Positions 19,008 through 31,400 of a stretch of 64,000 bases of DNA are shown one piece after another; within the stretch, counting starts at the first letter, position 1; each line of letters opens with the position of its first letter. A program made the position numbers and the translations under genes. This stretch comes from Nostoc piscinale CENA21. Its GTDB lineage: Bacteria; Cyanobacteriota; Cyanobacteriia; Cyanobacteriales; Nostocaceae. The notes under the pieces were generated by a model, which saw only the letters and a list, made by a program, of their open reading frames with translations, made no database searches and was not told the DNA's origin. Location of the stretch: NCBI RefSeq assembly GCF_001298445.1, contig NZ_CP012036.1, positions 2,793,263-2,857,262 on the forward strand, in the 5' to 3' direction.

Positions 19008-19787
19008 ATGCTAAAAACAACCCAGTGGCAAACATTAAATGATTGCGAAATGAACTCAGAAAATTTGCAAGCATTACTGAGAAACGAGATTCCATCAATT
19101 CGGATTTCTAAATTTTCTTCAATTGAAGAATGCCACAAATTAGCTTTAGCTATTGAAAAAGTTGGGTTTGATTTCTATAGAAATGTAGAACCGCCAATCG
19201 GTAGAATTGGAACTACCCAATTTGAATATAGAAATAGAGATAAATCGGGATATTTCGATGCAGTTAAAAAAGCTAGTCAAACTTATAATAAAGTTACTTC
19301 TTTAGCTTTTGATCCACTAAAACGTTTAGCAACTATTTTGCGTCAAAATGTATCAAGTAAAATAGAAATTGCTTACGAAAATGAAAATTATGGATATTAT
19401 TTTGCAGGATTGATCCGCCAGATTAATATTGCCTTGCTCCATATAGACTTTGCCCAGTTAGATGCTCCAGATTGGAGAATAGGAAATATTAGCTCACAGC
19501 TAGTCTGGAATCTATATATAAAAGCACCTAGCCAAGGTGGTATTTGCAAGGTCTACAACCGCCAGTGGCAGCCTGACGATGAAAAATATAAAATTCCTGG
19601 TTCGTATGGCTACAATTCTTCCTTAGTAGCTAACTCAGAAGTAAAGCAGAATATTCCAATCACAGGAGATTTAGTTATCTTTAATAGCCGTAATTTTCAT
19701 GAAGTCTTACCAGGCATTGGAGAGCGTATAACAATTAGCTCTTTTATTGGAAAAATGCCAGGAGGTGATTTAGTGTTTTGGTCGTAA
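19008..19787 (+). CDS. 2-oxoglutarate/Fe(II)-dependent oxygenase, copy 2
   Basis: A 259-residue paralogue of the gene at 13836, with H145 and D147 (LHIDF), H231 (NFHEVLP) and R240 conserved. A good GAAGGAG site lies 8 bases before the ATG. It is separated from the exporter gene by 225 AT-rich bases without a visible gene, so it may have its own promoter. It could be a second amino-acid hydroxylase with a different substrate or a redundant leucine hydroxylase; the sequence does not settle which. A strong hairpin follows at once. Confidence 0.82.
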   Translation: MLKTTQWQTLNDCEMNSENLQALLRNEIPSIRISKFSSIEECHKLALAIEKVGFDFYRNVEPPIGRIGTTQFEYRNRDKSGYFDAVKKASQTYNKVTSLAFDPLKRLATILRQNVSSKIEIAYENENYGYYFAGLIRQINIALLHIDFAQLDAPDWRIGNISSQLVWNLYIKAPSQGGICKVYNRQWQPDDEKYKIPGSYGYNSSLVANSEVKQNIPITGDLVIFNSRNFHEVLPGIGERITISSFIGKMPGGDLVFWS

Positions 19788-19836
19788 CTTATTTGATGTA
19801 GTGTAGACTGAAACACTGCGCTACATCAAATAAGTT
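19786..19836 (+). terminator. Hairpin terminator after the second oxygenase
   Basis: A 16-base arm (AACTTATTTGATGTAG) overlapping the stop codon pairs with its exact complement at 19821-19836, with a 19-base loop that can fold further. It is probably a bidirectional end between the oxygenase and the convergent AlaX gene. Confidence 0.65.
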
Positions 19837-19911
19837 ATGTCATTATTGTTGGAGTATGATTTCAGAAATTAACAACAAGGCGTAATTGTTCTAAACAAAG
19901 GAAATATGAAA

Positions 19912-20637
19912 TTACTCAAATTTATAGCTAATTTTGAGATTTCCTTTTTGACGTTTGGCTTTAGTAATTATTACACCTTTTAATTCATTAAGTGATTTTA
20001 AATGAGTTCCTCCACATGGAGTTGGATGAAGATTGCCAATTGTCACAACTCTCAAAGGTTTCCCAGGAGGTAAATTACTGGGTATATTAGACCAACGCGC
20101 TGCTAATTCTTCTGGTGTAATTAGTGAAGCTTCTACACTAGTAACTTGATTTAAAGCTGCACTAATTTTTGTATTCACTTCAGCAATAAATGTTTCGGAA
20201 TTTTCAAATGAGGGGCTTCCTTGAAACTCTACATAGGAACCATCGGGAAAATGATACCCTTTAAATGCAATTAGATTTTGATCAAGGGATTCGACGATAG
20301 TGTACATAAGATGTCCAGCCGTATGAGCCTTAGCATTTTGTATCCGACGGGCTTCATCAACATATAAAGTTACCTCTTCACCTTTTTCTAAAGATACAGA
20401 TGAAAAGTCTCCATAATGACGAACATCCCCATCTACAAAACTTACGAAAGTGATAGGAATTTTAATTCCTTTAGCTTCAATAGTGCCTACGTCTGAAGGC
20501 TGACCACCACCTTGCGGATAAAATATAGTGCTATCTAATACACAATAATTACCCCGTTCATCATTGGCAATATACTCAACATGAGCCTTATCAGTAAATT
20601 TATAAGTATCTTCAAGATAAGCAAGTACTGTGGACAT
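19912..20637 (-). CDS. AlaX-type alanyl-tRNA editing protein
   Basis: The 241-residue protein has the two zinc-ligand pairs of the AlaRS editing domain: HTAGH (H105 and H109 region) and CGGTH near the C terminus. The family hydrolyses Ser-tRNA(Ala) or Gly-tRNA(Ala) in trans. It is the only minus-strand gene between the two assembly lines and is convergent with the oxygenase. Lying inside a cluster that makes non-protein amino acids, it might protect translation from mischarging, but this is inference; it could also be a passenger housekeeping gene. Confidence 0.9.
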   Translation of the reverse strand: MSTVLAYLEDTYKFTDKAHVEYIANDERGNYCVLDSTIFYPQGGGQPSDVGTIEAKGIKIPITFVSFVDGDVRHYGDFSSVSLEKGEEVTLYVDEARRIQNAKAHTAGHLMYTIVESLDQNLIAFKGYHFPDGSYVEFQGSPSFENSETFIAEVNTKISAALNQVTSVEASLITPEELAARWSNIPSNLPPGKPLRVVTIGNLHPTPCGGTHLKSLNELKGVIITKAKRQKGNLKISYKFE

Positions 20638-21047
20638 AAATCTCTCAATTTGAGTTTGATGATGGTTATTTCAAAGAATATAATAAACTACGAAAAATTA
20701 ATTTTTCAGTGATTTGATAATATTACATTTAATAGACCGCAAAATTATATAATTTTTTGTCATTGGTGTAGCGATCGCACAATTGATGGGAGTTTAACGA
20801 AATCTGTGTAACAGTAAGGGCTTGTGGGCGTAAGCCCTCACCCAATTTATTATGTCTTATACCAATTCAATAAAAGAATGCGACAAATGTATAAGTTGGG
20901 TTAAACGAATTTAAACCCATCATATACAAAGTTTTGATTTTTTTGGGTTTGGAGGTGTGACTAAGCAAAATCTTTACATCCCTATACCCAGTTTCAACGG
21001 CTAATATTTGTATGTAAATCCTAATTTTATAAATGTTCTTTCCATAC
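20638..21047. other. Gene-free stretch upstream of the second assembly line
   Basis: About 410 AT-rich bases between the divergent AlaX and loading-module genes, before the repeat region that starts at 21048. It holds one HIP1 site (GCGATCGC, about 20770) and a small hairpin, AGGGCTT...AAGCCCT at 20817-20840. No coding signal was seen. Confidence 0.6.
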
Positions 21048-21195
21048 TCTTAACTGTCTTAACTGTCTTAACTGTCTTATTAAATAGGTTAAATGTCTTA
21101 ACTGTCCATCTAACCTAAGTTAATTATCTTCTTAACTGTCTTAACTACTATTGCATTTTATTGATAAAGCTGAGATCATCTATCTGCTGGATAAA
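21048..21195 (+). promoter_or_regulatory. Repeat-rich upstream region of the spumigin-like operon, homologous to 6117-6240
   Basis: Tandem 9-base units (CTTAACTGT, three exact in a row near 21057-21080, then degenerate copies) are followed by a block sharing GCATTTTATTG and GATCATCTRTCT with the region at 6197-6240. It ends about 95 bases before the loading gene. The shared layout suggests a duplicated promoter or activator-binding array. Confidence 0.6.
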
Positions 21196-21288
21196 ATTAA
21201 AAAACAATAAATAAATCAATATAATAATTTAAAACTAAAAACAATTTAATTTATGAACAAAAATAATCTAATAAGGATATAAAAGCTA

Positions 21289-24200
21289 ATGCAGTTAAAT
21301 AATCATAGTCAAATTTTAGCAACTTCAAATAATAAGATTTTGACGAATCAAAAAGTAGAAGTTGCTATTCGGTCGAGTTTGACTGTAGATGATTGTGTAG
21401 TAAGAGAAAGACAAACCCAAACGCGAAAACAGGAAATAGTAGCCTATATAGTTCCATCAAATGTATTCGCACCTGAACAATTGTTGTCTCACCTGCAAAC
21501 AATTCTGCCTAGCGAATTAATACCCACAGCATTCGTACCAATATCCACCATACCCATAACAGATACAGGTTTGGTAGATGAAGAAACTCTAGCCAACTTA
21601 GAAGTTATTGACTCTGACTTAGTGCGCCTCATAGAAGGGCAATTAGAGTCATTGTCCGAAATTGAACGTGTTGCGGTGGTTGCCGAACCAAGAGTTACAA
21701 GTATTCCTCCTGTGCATTTGGAGGATTTGCTAGGTGATATACAGATTACTTCTACAAATAGCCAACAAGAGGTAGAAGCCACTACACCTAGTCAGAAGAT
21801 AGAAAAGAATCCGTTCCCATCAAAGAAGTTAGCTATTAGTCATGGCGAAGCACTACAATGCTCCGAAGATGCTCCCAAAACTTTAGCCCAAGTATTGCAA
21901 CGAGCTGCTAAAACTTCAACTAAAGGTATTATTTACATTCAATCTGATGGTAGTGAGAGAGTTCAATCTTATCGCCAATTATGGCAGGATGCTCAAAGAA
22001 TTTTAGCTGGATTAAGAAAGCTAGGACTCCAGCCACAAGATAAAGTAATTTTTCAACTAGAAGATAATCAAGATTTCCTGAGCGGTTTTTGGGCTTGCAT
22101 GCTAGGGGGCTTTGTTCCTGTACCAGTATCTATTGCCCCAACATACGAACTAGGCAATAGTACCGCCAGTAAATTACAAAATACTTGGCAGATGTTGGGG
22201 AAACCCCTAGTACTTACAAGTGTTTCTTTATCTTTGAATATTGATAGTTTTTTCAAGCTGTTAAACTTACAAAACTTTCAAATTGCAACTGTTAAAAAGT
22301 TGCGTGAGTGCGAACCAGATTTGCAATTACATCAAAGTCAGCCAGAAGATTTAGCGATTTTGCTTTTGACCTCTGGAAGCACTGGAATACCCAAGTGTGT
22401 GATGCTTAATCATCACAATATATTGAGTATGACAACTGGCTTAATTTTAATGAGTCATTTCTCAAGCGAAGAAAGCGTTTTAAACTGGATGCCTTTGGAT
22501 CATGTCGGTGCATTGGTATCTCTAAGTATTATGGCTGTGAGTTTAGGTTGCCAACAAATCCATGTACCAACTGACTTGATTGTGCAGAATTCATTCAAGT
22601 GGCTAGATTTAATTGACAATCATCAAGCAACGATTAGTTGGGCCCCTAACTTTGCCTTTTCTCTGATTTGCGATGCCTTTGGCGACCTGCGGAATCGCGC
22701 TTCTGATATTAAGAAAAAACACTGGGATTTATCATCAATGCGTTTTATTATCAACGCAGGAGAACCCATTGTTACTAAGATAGCCAGGAGTTTTTTAAAG
22801 CTGCTTCGCCCTTATGGTTTGCCAACCGATGCAATTCATCCAGCCTTTGGAATGAGCGAAACTTCTTCTGGTATTACTTACTCTGACAGCTTTGCTCTAG
22901 AAACTTCATCGGATGATAGTTTATTTGTCGAATTAGGTTTACCAATTGCTGGTGCTTGGTTGCGGATTGTTGATGAAAATGAACAGGTAGTTACAGAAGG
23001 TACAATCGGTCGTTTACAAGTAAAAGGTGCATCTGTTACCAGTGGTTACTATCAAAATCTCCAAGCAAACCAAGAAGTTTTCACCACCGATGGTTGGTTT
23101 AATACAGGAGATTTAGGATTTCTCAATCAAGGGCGTTTAACGATTACTGGAAGGCAAAAAGATGTCATTATCATCAATGGACTCAATTACTACTGTCACG
23201 AAATCGAGGCCGCCGTTGAAGAACTCGAAGGAGTAGAAGTTTCCTATACAGCTGCTTGTGCAGTCAGACAAGCAGGAATTAATATAGATAAACTAGCCAT
23301 ATTCTTCAATACTGCTGTTGCTGATGATGCCAGTTTAGTTACTCTGCTTAAGGAAATTCGGACTGCTGTTGTCAACAAAGTAGGGATAAATCCAGATTAT
23401 TTAATTCCAGTAAATAAAGAAATTATTCCAAAAACTGCGATTGGGAAAATTCAGCGATCGCAACTCAGCCAACGCTTCAATTCAGGCGAGTTCAAATCAA
23501 TCATTAAACCCATTGATATCTTACTTGGTAACAGTAATACCATTCCCAACTGGTTTTACCGTCAAGTATGGCAACCTAAATCTTCCATTGCTTTTAATTC
23601 TAATCTAAATGTTACTAATTCCACTTTAGTGTTTCTAGATTCTTGCGGATTGGGTCAATATTTATGTCAAATATTGTCCGAAAATAACCTGCCATACATA
23701 ACTGTTTCACCCAGAGAAGATTTCCGCAAAATCAATCGTTCACATTACACGATTACCCCAGGACAAGCCAAAGATTACCAACTATTATTAGAATCCCTAG
23801 CAGCAGATAATATTATCATTGGGCAGATTCTACATTTATGGACTTATGAACAGTATATTGGCGAAGTCAAAAGCAGTGATGCTCTTGAACAAGCACAAGA
23901 ACATGGGATATACAGTTTATTGTTCTTGACTCAAGCTTTAGCCAAAGTTCAGGGTGCTAATCATGGGGTTCAATTACTATTTATTTCTTCTAATACTCAG
24001 TCTATCTCTGTAGATGATTCCATAGCTTACGAGAAATCAGCAGTATTAGGGCTACTGAAAACGATTCCTCAAGAATTACCTTGGTTGAACTGTCGCCACA
24101 TTGATTTGCCCGTCGCTAAAGTGGAAACAAACGGAGCTTTTATTTTACAAGAGATACAAGTTTCTTCTAAGGAACGAGAGGTAGCTTATAGAAATGGGCA

Positions 24201-25497
24201 GCGTTTTATTCCTCGTTTAGAACAAGTTGATTTTACAAGCCAACCTAAATCCTCAATTAGCTTCAAACAAGGTGGAACTTATTTAATCACTGGAGGACTG
24301 GGTGGTATTGGGATTGAGATTGCGCGATATTTACTGCAACATCACCAAGCTAAATTACTGTTAGTTGGCAGAACTCCTCTAACTCTAGAAAAAAGCATAA
24401 AAATCTATCAAGAATTAGAGCCTTTGGGAGGAGAAGTAATTTACGAAGCTGTTGATATTTGTGATTTACAACATCTGCAAATAATAGTTGCAGAAGTACA
24501 AAGCAAATGGGGTAAAAATCTGGATGGAATACTTCATTTAGCTGGTGCTTTTCATGAGCAACTTGTAGTTGATGAAACCCAAGAAAGCTTAATATCTATA
24601 CTGTATCCCAAGGTTTTGGGATCATGGACGCTGCATCAATTAATCAAAGACAATCACGGCAGTATTTTTATTAACTTTTCTTCAGCACACGGTTTTTTTG
24701 GTAGCACGGCTGTGGGTGCTTATGCTGCTGCTAATAGTTTTTTGGACTGCTTTTCTCATTACCAAAATACCCACAGTGAATTAGCAAGTTATTGTTTCAG
24801 TTGGAGTATGTGGGATGATACAGGGATGAGTCAAGGATATCAGATGAAAAATCTGATCCGCGCTAAAGGTTTCTATATCATGTCTTCCTCTCAAGCAATA
24901 TCTTCAATGCTGACTGGCTTACAACATCAGCAAACAAATCTATTGATAGGTTTGGATGGTAGTAACCAAAACATTCAACGTTGGCAATCTCAATTCTTTA
25001 ACTTACAGAAGTTAACAGCTTATTTCACTGCCAGTAATAACGAGGTTAAATTACTAGATTTGCAAGTACAAGACCGCTTTGGTACTTCTTGCACTTGCAA
25101 CTTAGTACAACTGAACGAAATGCCTTGTCTGGAAAATGGCGAAATTGACCGCACCAGCCTAATGAGGAAAATTAACTCTCAGGAAATTAAGGAAAGAATA
25201 GAACCACGCAACGAGATAGAGTACAAAATTGCTCAATGTTGGCAGCAAGTTCTGAAAGTGCCACTTTTAGGCATTTATGATAACTTTTTCGAGTTAGGAG
25301 GAAATTCCTTGCTAGCTGGTCAAGTAATTGCGCGGTTACGCGAAGATTTCTCTCTAGAACTGTCTCTTCAGCGTTTGTTTCAAACGCCTACTATTGCTGG
25401 TTTAGCTCAAGCTATTGAAGCAATTCAAATATTAACTCAAAACAAAAATACTTTTATTAAAACTCTCGAACAAGAATACGAAGAGGATTATTTATAA
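21289..25497 (+). CDS. spuA: Loading protein: acyl-AMP ligase, ketoreductase, carrier (AerA/SpuA-like)
   Basis: In this 1402-residue protein an adenylate-forming domain (LTSGSTGIPKCV about residues 358-370, WMPLDHVG instead of a usual NRPS A4 core), a ketoreductase (ITGGLGGIG near 1000, catalytic YAAAN near 1144) and a carrier domain (GGNSLLAG near 1340) occur in order. The AL-KR-T set is that of aeruginosin and spumigin loading proteins, which activate an aryl-pyruvate and reduce it to an aryl-lactate. The first 130 residues look like a relic of an A-domain C-terminal subdomain. The acidic tail (EQEYEEDYL) fits docking to the TubC-like start of the next protein, whose ATG is one base after the stop. 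Confidence 0.88.
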   Translation: MQLNNHSQILATSNNKILTNQKVEVAIRSSLTVDDCVVRERQTQTRKQEIVAYIVPSNVFAPEQLLSHLQTILPSELIPTAFVPISTIPITDTGLVDEETLANLEVIDSDLVRLIEGQLESLSEIERVAVVAEPRVTSIPPVHLEDLLGDIQITSTNSQQEVEATTPSQKIEKNPFPSKKLAISHGEALQCSEDAPKTLAQVLQRAAKTSTKGIIYIQSDGSERVQSYRQLWQDAQRILAGLRKLGLQPQDKVIFQLEDNQDFLSGFWACMLGGFVPVPVSIAPTYELGNSTASKLQNTWQMLGKPLVLTSVSLSLNIDSFFKLLNLQNFQIATVKKLRECEPDLQLHQSQPEDLAILLLTSGSTGIPKCVMLNHHNILSMTTGLILMSHFSSEESVLNWMPLDHVGALVSLSIMAVSLGCQQIHVPTDLIVQNSFKWLDLIDNHQATISWAPNFAFSLICDAFGDLRNRASDIKKKHWDLSSMRFIINAGEPIVTKIARSFLKLLRPYGLPTDAIHPAFGMSETSSGITYSDSFALETSSDDSLFVELGLPIAGAWLRIVDENEQVVTEGTIGRLQVKGASVTSGYYQNLQANQEVFTTDGWFNTGDLGFLNQGRLTITGRQKDVIIINGLNYYCHEIEAAVEELEGVEVSYTAACAVRQAGINIDKLAIFFNTAVADDASLVTLLKEIRTAVVNKVGINPDYLIPVNKEIIPKTAIGKIQRSQLSQRFNSGEFKSIIKPIDILLGNSNTIPNWFYRQVWQPKSSIAFNSNLNVTNSTLVFLDSCGLGQYLCQILSENNLPYITVSPREDFRKINRSHYTITPGQAKDYQLLLESLAADNIIIGQILHLWTYEQYIGEVKSSDALEQAQEHGIYSLLFLTQALAKVQGANHGVQLLFISSNTQSISVDDSIAYEKSAVLGLLKTIPQELPWLNCRHIDLPVAKVETNGAFILQEIQVSSKEREVAYRNGQRFIPRLEQVDFTSQPKSSISFKQGGTYLITGGLGGIGIEIARYLLQHHQAKLLLVGRTPLTLEKSIKIYQELEPLGGEVIYEAVDICDLQHLQIIVAEVQSKWGKNLDGILHLAGAFHEQLVVDETQESLISILYPKVLGSWTLHQLIKDNHGSIFINFSSAHGFFGSTAVGAYAAANSFLDCFSHYQNTHSELASYCFSWSMWDDTGMSQGYQMKNLIRAKGFYIMSSSQAISSMLTGLQHQQTNLLIGLDGSNQNIQRWQSQFFNLQKLTAYFTASNNEVKLLDLQVQDRFGTSCTCNLVQLNEMPCLENGEIDRTSLMRKINSQEIKERIEPRNEIEYKIAQCWQQVLKVPLLGIYDNFFELGGNSLLAGQVIARLREDFSLELSLQRLFQTPTIAGLAQAIEAIQILTQNKNTFIKTLEQEYEEDYL

Positions 25498-25498
25498 A

Positions 25499-28400
25499 AT
25501 GTCAGTATTGGAATTTTTATCTTTATTAAATACTTTAGATATCAAAATTTGGATTGAAGAGAATCAGTTACGCTATCGCGCTCCTAAAGGAGCAATGACA
25601 GCAGAAATAAAGCAGGAACTTCAGGAACGAAAAACAGAAATCTTGGCTTTTCTGCAAGAAGCTCAAACAGCTACACAATTAACTTTTGTCCCTCTAGTTC
25701 CAGTTTCTAGAGATAAAGATTTGCCTTTATCTTTTGCCCAGCAGAGGATATGGTTTCTTTATCAATTGGATGGAGAAAGCTCATTTTACAATGAAAGTTT
25801 CCAACTGCGAATTGTTGGTAAGCTCTCTGTCACAGCTTTAGAACAGAGTATCAACGAAATTATTCGTCGTCATGAAGTCTTACGGACTAACTTTCCTACA
25901 GTAGAAGGTGTCCCCACTCAGGTTATCAGACCTAATTTGACTATCACCATACCTGTGATAGATGTGCAGGACTTAACAGAAGCTTCAGTAAAACAGATAG
26001 TCACTCAGGAAGTTAGCCAGCCCTTTGACTTGGAGACAGATCCTTTAGTTAGAGTCACTCTACTGCGACAAGAACCAGAATCTCATTTGTTGATATTAAC
26101 CATGCACCACATCATTATGGATGGTTGGTCAATGGGGATATTCTTTAAAGAATTAGCAGCACTCTATCCAGCTTTTACACAAGGAAAAGCGAGTCCCTTA
26201 CCAGAGTTAACGATACAATATGCTGATTTTGCTCTCTGGCAACGCCAATGGTTAACTCAAGAGGTTCAAGAAAAACAACTTAATTACTGGAAACAACAGT
26301 TAGCAGGCGCACCGCCTTTGTTGGAGTTACCAACAGATTCTCCTCGTCCTCCAGAGCAGACTTTCGCTGGTGCTACCACCGAATTTCACATTGATGCAGA
26401 TTTAACCTCTCAACTGGTAGCCTTCAGCCAAAAGTCAGGTGTTACTTTGTTTATGACCCTGCTGACAGCTTTTGCTGTTTTCCTGCATCGTTACAGTGGT
26501 CAGGATGACCTTTGTATTGGTTCTCCTTTTGCTAACCGCGATCGCCAACAAACTAATCCACTAATTGGCTTTTTTGTCAATACCTTGGTGCTGCGTACTC
26601 AGGTTGTAGGAAATCCTACCTTCTCCCAGTTACTCGAAAAAGTCCGTTCTGTAGTCTGGGATGCCCATGCCAACCAGGACATCCCATTTGAGCAGGTGGT
26701 AGAAGCACTACAGCCGGAACGTTCTCTTGGCTATAACCCTCTGTTTCAGGTGTTGTTTGTTCTCGAAAATTTCTCCCTCGATACTTTAGAGTTACCTGGC
26801 GTTAGTCTGACCCCAGAGATGGTAAAGCGTGGTACGTCTAAGTTTGATTTAAGCCTCTCGATGTGGCAGACACAACAGGGATTAATTGGGTCGTGGGAAT
26901 ATAACAGCGATTTGTTTGCGACAGAGACAATTGCAAGGATGATAAGTCATTTTCAGACTTTGTTAGCAGCAATAGTTACAGACCCTCATCAGAAAGTTGG
27001 GGAATTACCTTTATTAACCCCCTCAGAACGACATCACTTGTTAGTCGAGTGGAATGATACTCAAGTAGACTATCCTGTTGATAAGTGCATCCATCAGTTA
27101 TTTGAGGAGCAGGTTGAGAAAACCCCTGATGCTGTGGCTGTGGTGTTTGAGAATCAAAAACTTACTTATCATCAATTGAATTGTCGTGCTAACCAGTTAG
27201 CTCATTACTTGCGCTCATTGGGTGTAAAACCAGATGTGTTGGTGGGTATTTGTGTAGAGCGTTCCTTAGACATGGCGATCGCTCTACTTGGTATTCTGAA
27301 AGCTGGTGGTGCATACCTACCGCTTGACTCAGAGTATCCCCAAGACCGCTTGAGCTTCATGTTAGAAGATTCTCAAGTTTCGATACTGTTGACTCAGGAG
27401 CGACTTCTTGACAGACTCCCGCAGCATCAAGCACAGCTTATCTGTTTAGATGGAGTCTGGGAACAAATTTCTCAAAACAGTCAAGATAACCCAGCCAGTG
27501 GAGTCACAGCTTTTAATTTAGCTAATCTTATTTATACTTCCGGTTCAACAGGTAGACCGAAAGGTGTCATGGTTGAGCATAAAGGATTCTGCAACCTAGC
27601 TCAAGCTCAAATTGAAACTTTTGGCGTACATTGTGATAGTCGCGTTCTTCAGTTTGCCTCCTTTAGTTTTGATGCTTGTATATCAGAAATTTTGATGGCT
27701 TTGGGGTCTGGTGCAACGCTTTACTTGGGAACGAAAGATTCTCTGATGCCAGGGAAGCAATTACTTGATCAATTACGCAATTATGGCATTACCCATATCA
27801 CCCTACCACCATCGGCGTTAGCAGTAATGCCAGTGGAAGAACTGCCAGCACTGCAAACAATCATTGTCGCTGGAGAAGCTTGTCCTGCGGAATTAATCAA
27901 GCAATGGTCTGTGGGGAGAAATTTCTTCAACGCCTACGGCCCAACAGAAGCTAGTGTTTGTGCCACGATCGCTAAATGCAATGACAATGAGAAAATAACT
28001 ATTGGTAAAGCGATCGCTAACGTCCAAGTCTACATTTTAGACGAGTATTTGCAACCCGTACCTGTGGGTGTACCAGGAGAATTACACATTGGCGGTATTG
28101 GGTTAGCCAGAGGCTACCTCAACCGTCCCGAACTAACTCAGGAAAAATTCATCAAAAATCCCCTTGGTGCGGGTCGTCTCTACAAAACCGGGGACTTAGG
28201 ACGTTATTTAGCAAATGGTAATATCGAATACTTAGGACGGATTGATAATCAAGTAAAAATTCGGGGCTTCCGCATTGAATTGGGAGAAATCGAAGCTGCA
28301 CTGAGCCAACATGAAAGTGTGCAGATATGTTCTGTCATTGCCCGTGAAGATAATCCCGGTGAGAAACGCCTAGTCGCCTACGTAGTCGGAAAACAGCATT

Positions 28401-31400
28401 CACCTACAATCAGCCAGTTGAGAGCGTTCCTCTCTAGCCAACTGCCACAATACATGATACCTCATGCTTTTGTGATGCTAGAGTCTTTACCTCTGACTCC
28501 CAACGGCAAAGTAGACCGTCGCGCTTTGCCAGCACCAGACTCTCGTGAGGGACTAGAAGTAAGTTTTGTCGCCCCACGCAATCAGACTGAAGAAATATTA
28601 ACGCAGATATGGGCAGAAGTGCTGAGAGTCAAACAAGTAGGTATTTACGATAACTTCTTTGAACTCGGTGGAGATTCCATTCTCAGTATCCAAATTCTGG
28701 CAAAAGCCAAGCAAGCAGGGCTGCAACTGACTCTCAAGCAATTATTTGCACATCAGGCGATCGCACAGTTAGCAGCAGTAGCAGGTACAATAAAGGCGAT
28801 CGAGGTCAAACAAGAATTAGCCACAGGCACATTACCTCTAACCCCCATTCAACATTGGTTCTTTGAGCAAAATCTCTCCCAGTTGCATCACTTCAATCAA
28901 GCATTTTTGCTCTCAGTACCATCTGACCTCAAGTTAGAGCTATTGGAGCAAGCCTTCAAGCAATTGCTAGTACATCACGATGCTCTGCGCTTACGTTTTA
29001 AACAGTCTAACTCTACTTGGCAGCAAATTTACTCTGCACCCAATGATAGCGTTGCTTTCTCTTACATAGACTTATCGGCACTTCCCGAAAGTGAACAACA
29101 AGCTGCCATTGAAGCTCAAGGGAATTTATCACAGGCGAGTTTAAATCTCTTAGAAAATCTAGTGCAAGTCGCCTTTTTCTATCTAGGTATTGACAAAAGA
29201 GCGCGATTACTCATCATTATCCACCACTTAGCAGTTGATGGTGTTTCTTGGCGGATTTTATTAGAAGATTTGCAAACAGCTTACCAGCAACTTGCTCAAG
29301 GCAAAGCCATTGCCCTTCCTGCTAAAACAACTTCTTTCCAAGATTGGTCTTTTAAACTAACCGAATATGCACAATCACAAGCCCTCAAATCGGAAGTGGC
29401 TTATTGGCTGAATGAATCTCGCGCCGCAGTTCCACCCATCCCAGTTGACTATATAAAAGGGGCAAACACTGTTGCCGCAGCTAACACAATATTATTGTCT
29501 TTAAGTGAGGCTGAAACTCATGCTTTACTGCACGATGTACCAAAAGCTTACAACACTCAGATTAACGATGTACTACTGACTGCCTTGGCGTTGGTTTTGA
29601 GCAGATGGACTAACTCTGAGAGTGTGCTGTTCAACTTAGAAGGTCATGGACGGGAAGATATTGTTGATGGTGTAGATGTATCACGTACCGTCGGTTGGTT
29701 TACAACTATCTTCCCTGTAGTTGTAGAACTCCGAGCAACAGACAATCCAGCAGATACTTTAAAATCTGTCAAAGAACAACTGCGGGCTATTCCCAATAAA
29801 GGAATTGGTTACTGCTTATTGCGCTATCTAAGTCAAGATACAGAAATTGCTACCCAACTACAGGCACTACCGCAAGGCCAAATCAGTTTTAACTATTTGG
29901 GTCAATTTGATCAACTTGTTAATACAACTTCTTGGATGCAGCCAGCTACCGAGTCGGCGGGGAAAATGCACGGTTTACAGAACAACCGCGCTTATCTGCT
30001 AGAGATTGACAGTATTATTGCTGGAGAACAGCTGCGAATAGAGTGGACTTACAGCACAAATCTCCACCAGCACACCACAATCGAAAATCTGGCACAAGAA
30101 TTTGTCAAGACATTGCAGAGCCTCATTGCTCATTGTTCCTCACCGGAGAGTGGCGGTTACACACCTTCAGATTTTCCGTTAGTCAAGCTCAAACAGGCTG
30201 AACTAGACCAAATTTTGATAGGTTTAGGTAAAACTAATTGGCGAAATATTGAAGATATTTACCCACTCGCGCCGATGCAAGAGGGGTTGTTGTTTGAGAG
30301 TTTGTACAATCCTGAGAATCAGGTATATTTTGAACAGTTGATTTATACCTTGAGTGGTCAGTTGAACCTACTAGCCTTTGAGCAAGCTTGGCAGCAAGTG
30401 GTAGCACGACATTCAATTTTGCGGACTGCTTTTATTTGGGAGCAATTAGACCAACCACTGCAAGTAGTGTATCGACAAGTTGATGTTAAAGTACATATTT
30501 ATGATTGGCAGCAGCTATCTGTACAAGAGCAACAGCAAAAATTAGAATTTTTATTGCAGTCCCAGCGACAACAGGGTTTCCAACTTTCGCAAGCACCATT
30601 GATGCACCTCAGCCTCATTCAATTAGGTGCAGATAGTTATCAATTTGTTTGGAATTTCCATCACTTATTGCTTGATGGTTGGTCAGGGCCTTTGATTTTC
30701 AAAGACCTGTTGTATTTTTATCAAGCAATTTCTCAAGGTGAAACTAAGACGCTTCAACCAGCCCAAAGCTACCGCAACTATATTGCTTGGTTACAGCAAC
30801 AAGATTTAGCCCAAGCTAAAAAGTTTTGGAGACAAAAACTCCAAGGTTTCACCGCACCTACTCCTTTAATAGTTGATAAAGCATCGTCAAAGCGCAAACA
30901 GTTAGATTCTAGTTACAGCGAACAAAAAATCCAACTGACACCAGAAGCGACAGCCGCGCTACAGACTTTTGCGCGACAGCATCAACTGACGATGAATAAT
31001 TTGGTGCAAGGAACTTGGGCATTACTGCTGTGTCGCTACAGTCAAGAAACAAATGTAGTTTTTGGTGCTACTGTGTCCTGTCGTCCGTCATCTTTGATTA
31101 GTGTAGAGTCGATGGTGGGACTATTTATCAACACCTTGCCAGTGCGAGTTCAGGTTGCTGCTGAGACTGAAGTGTTGGCGTTGTTGAAGGATTTGCAGGC
31201 ACAACAAATTGAGTCTGAGCAATATTCATATAGCTCATTGGTAGATATTCAAGGTCTGAGTGATGTCCCTAGAGGAACACCTTTGTTTGAGAGTCTTGTT
31301 GTCTTCGATAATTATCCAGTTGATGAGGCAGGGCAGGAAAAAAATTATGGTTTTTCGATAGACAATTTTCACGCCATTGAGCAAACTAATTATCCTCTAA

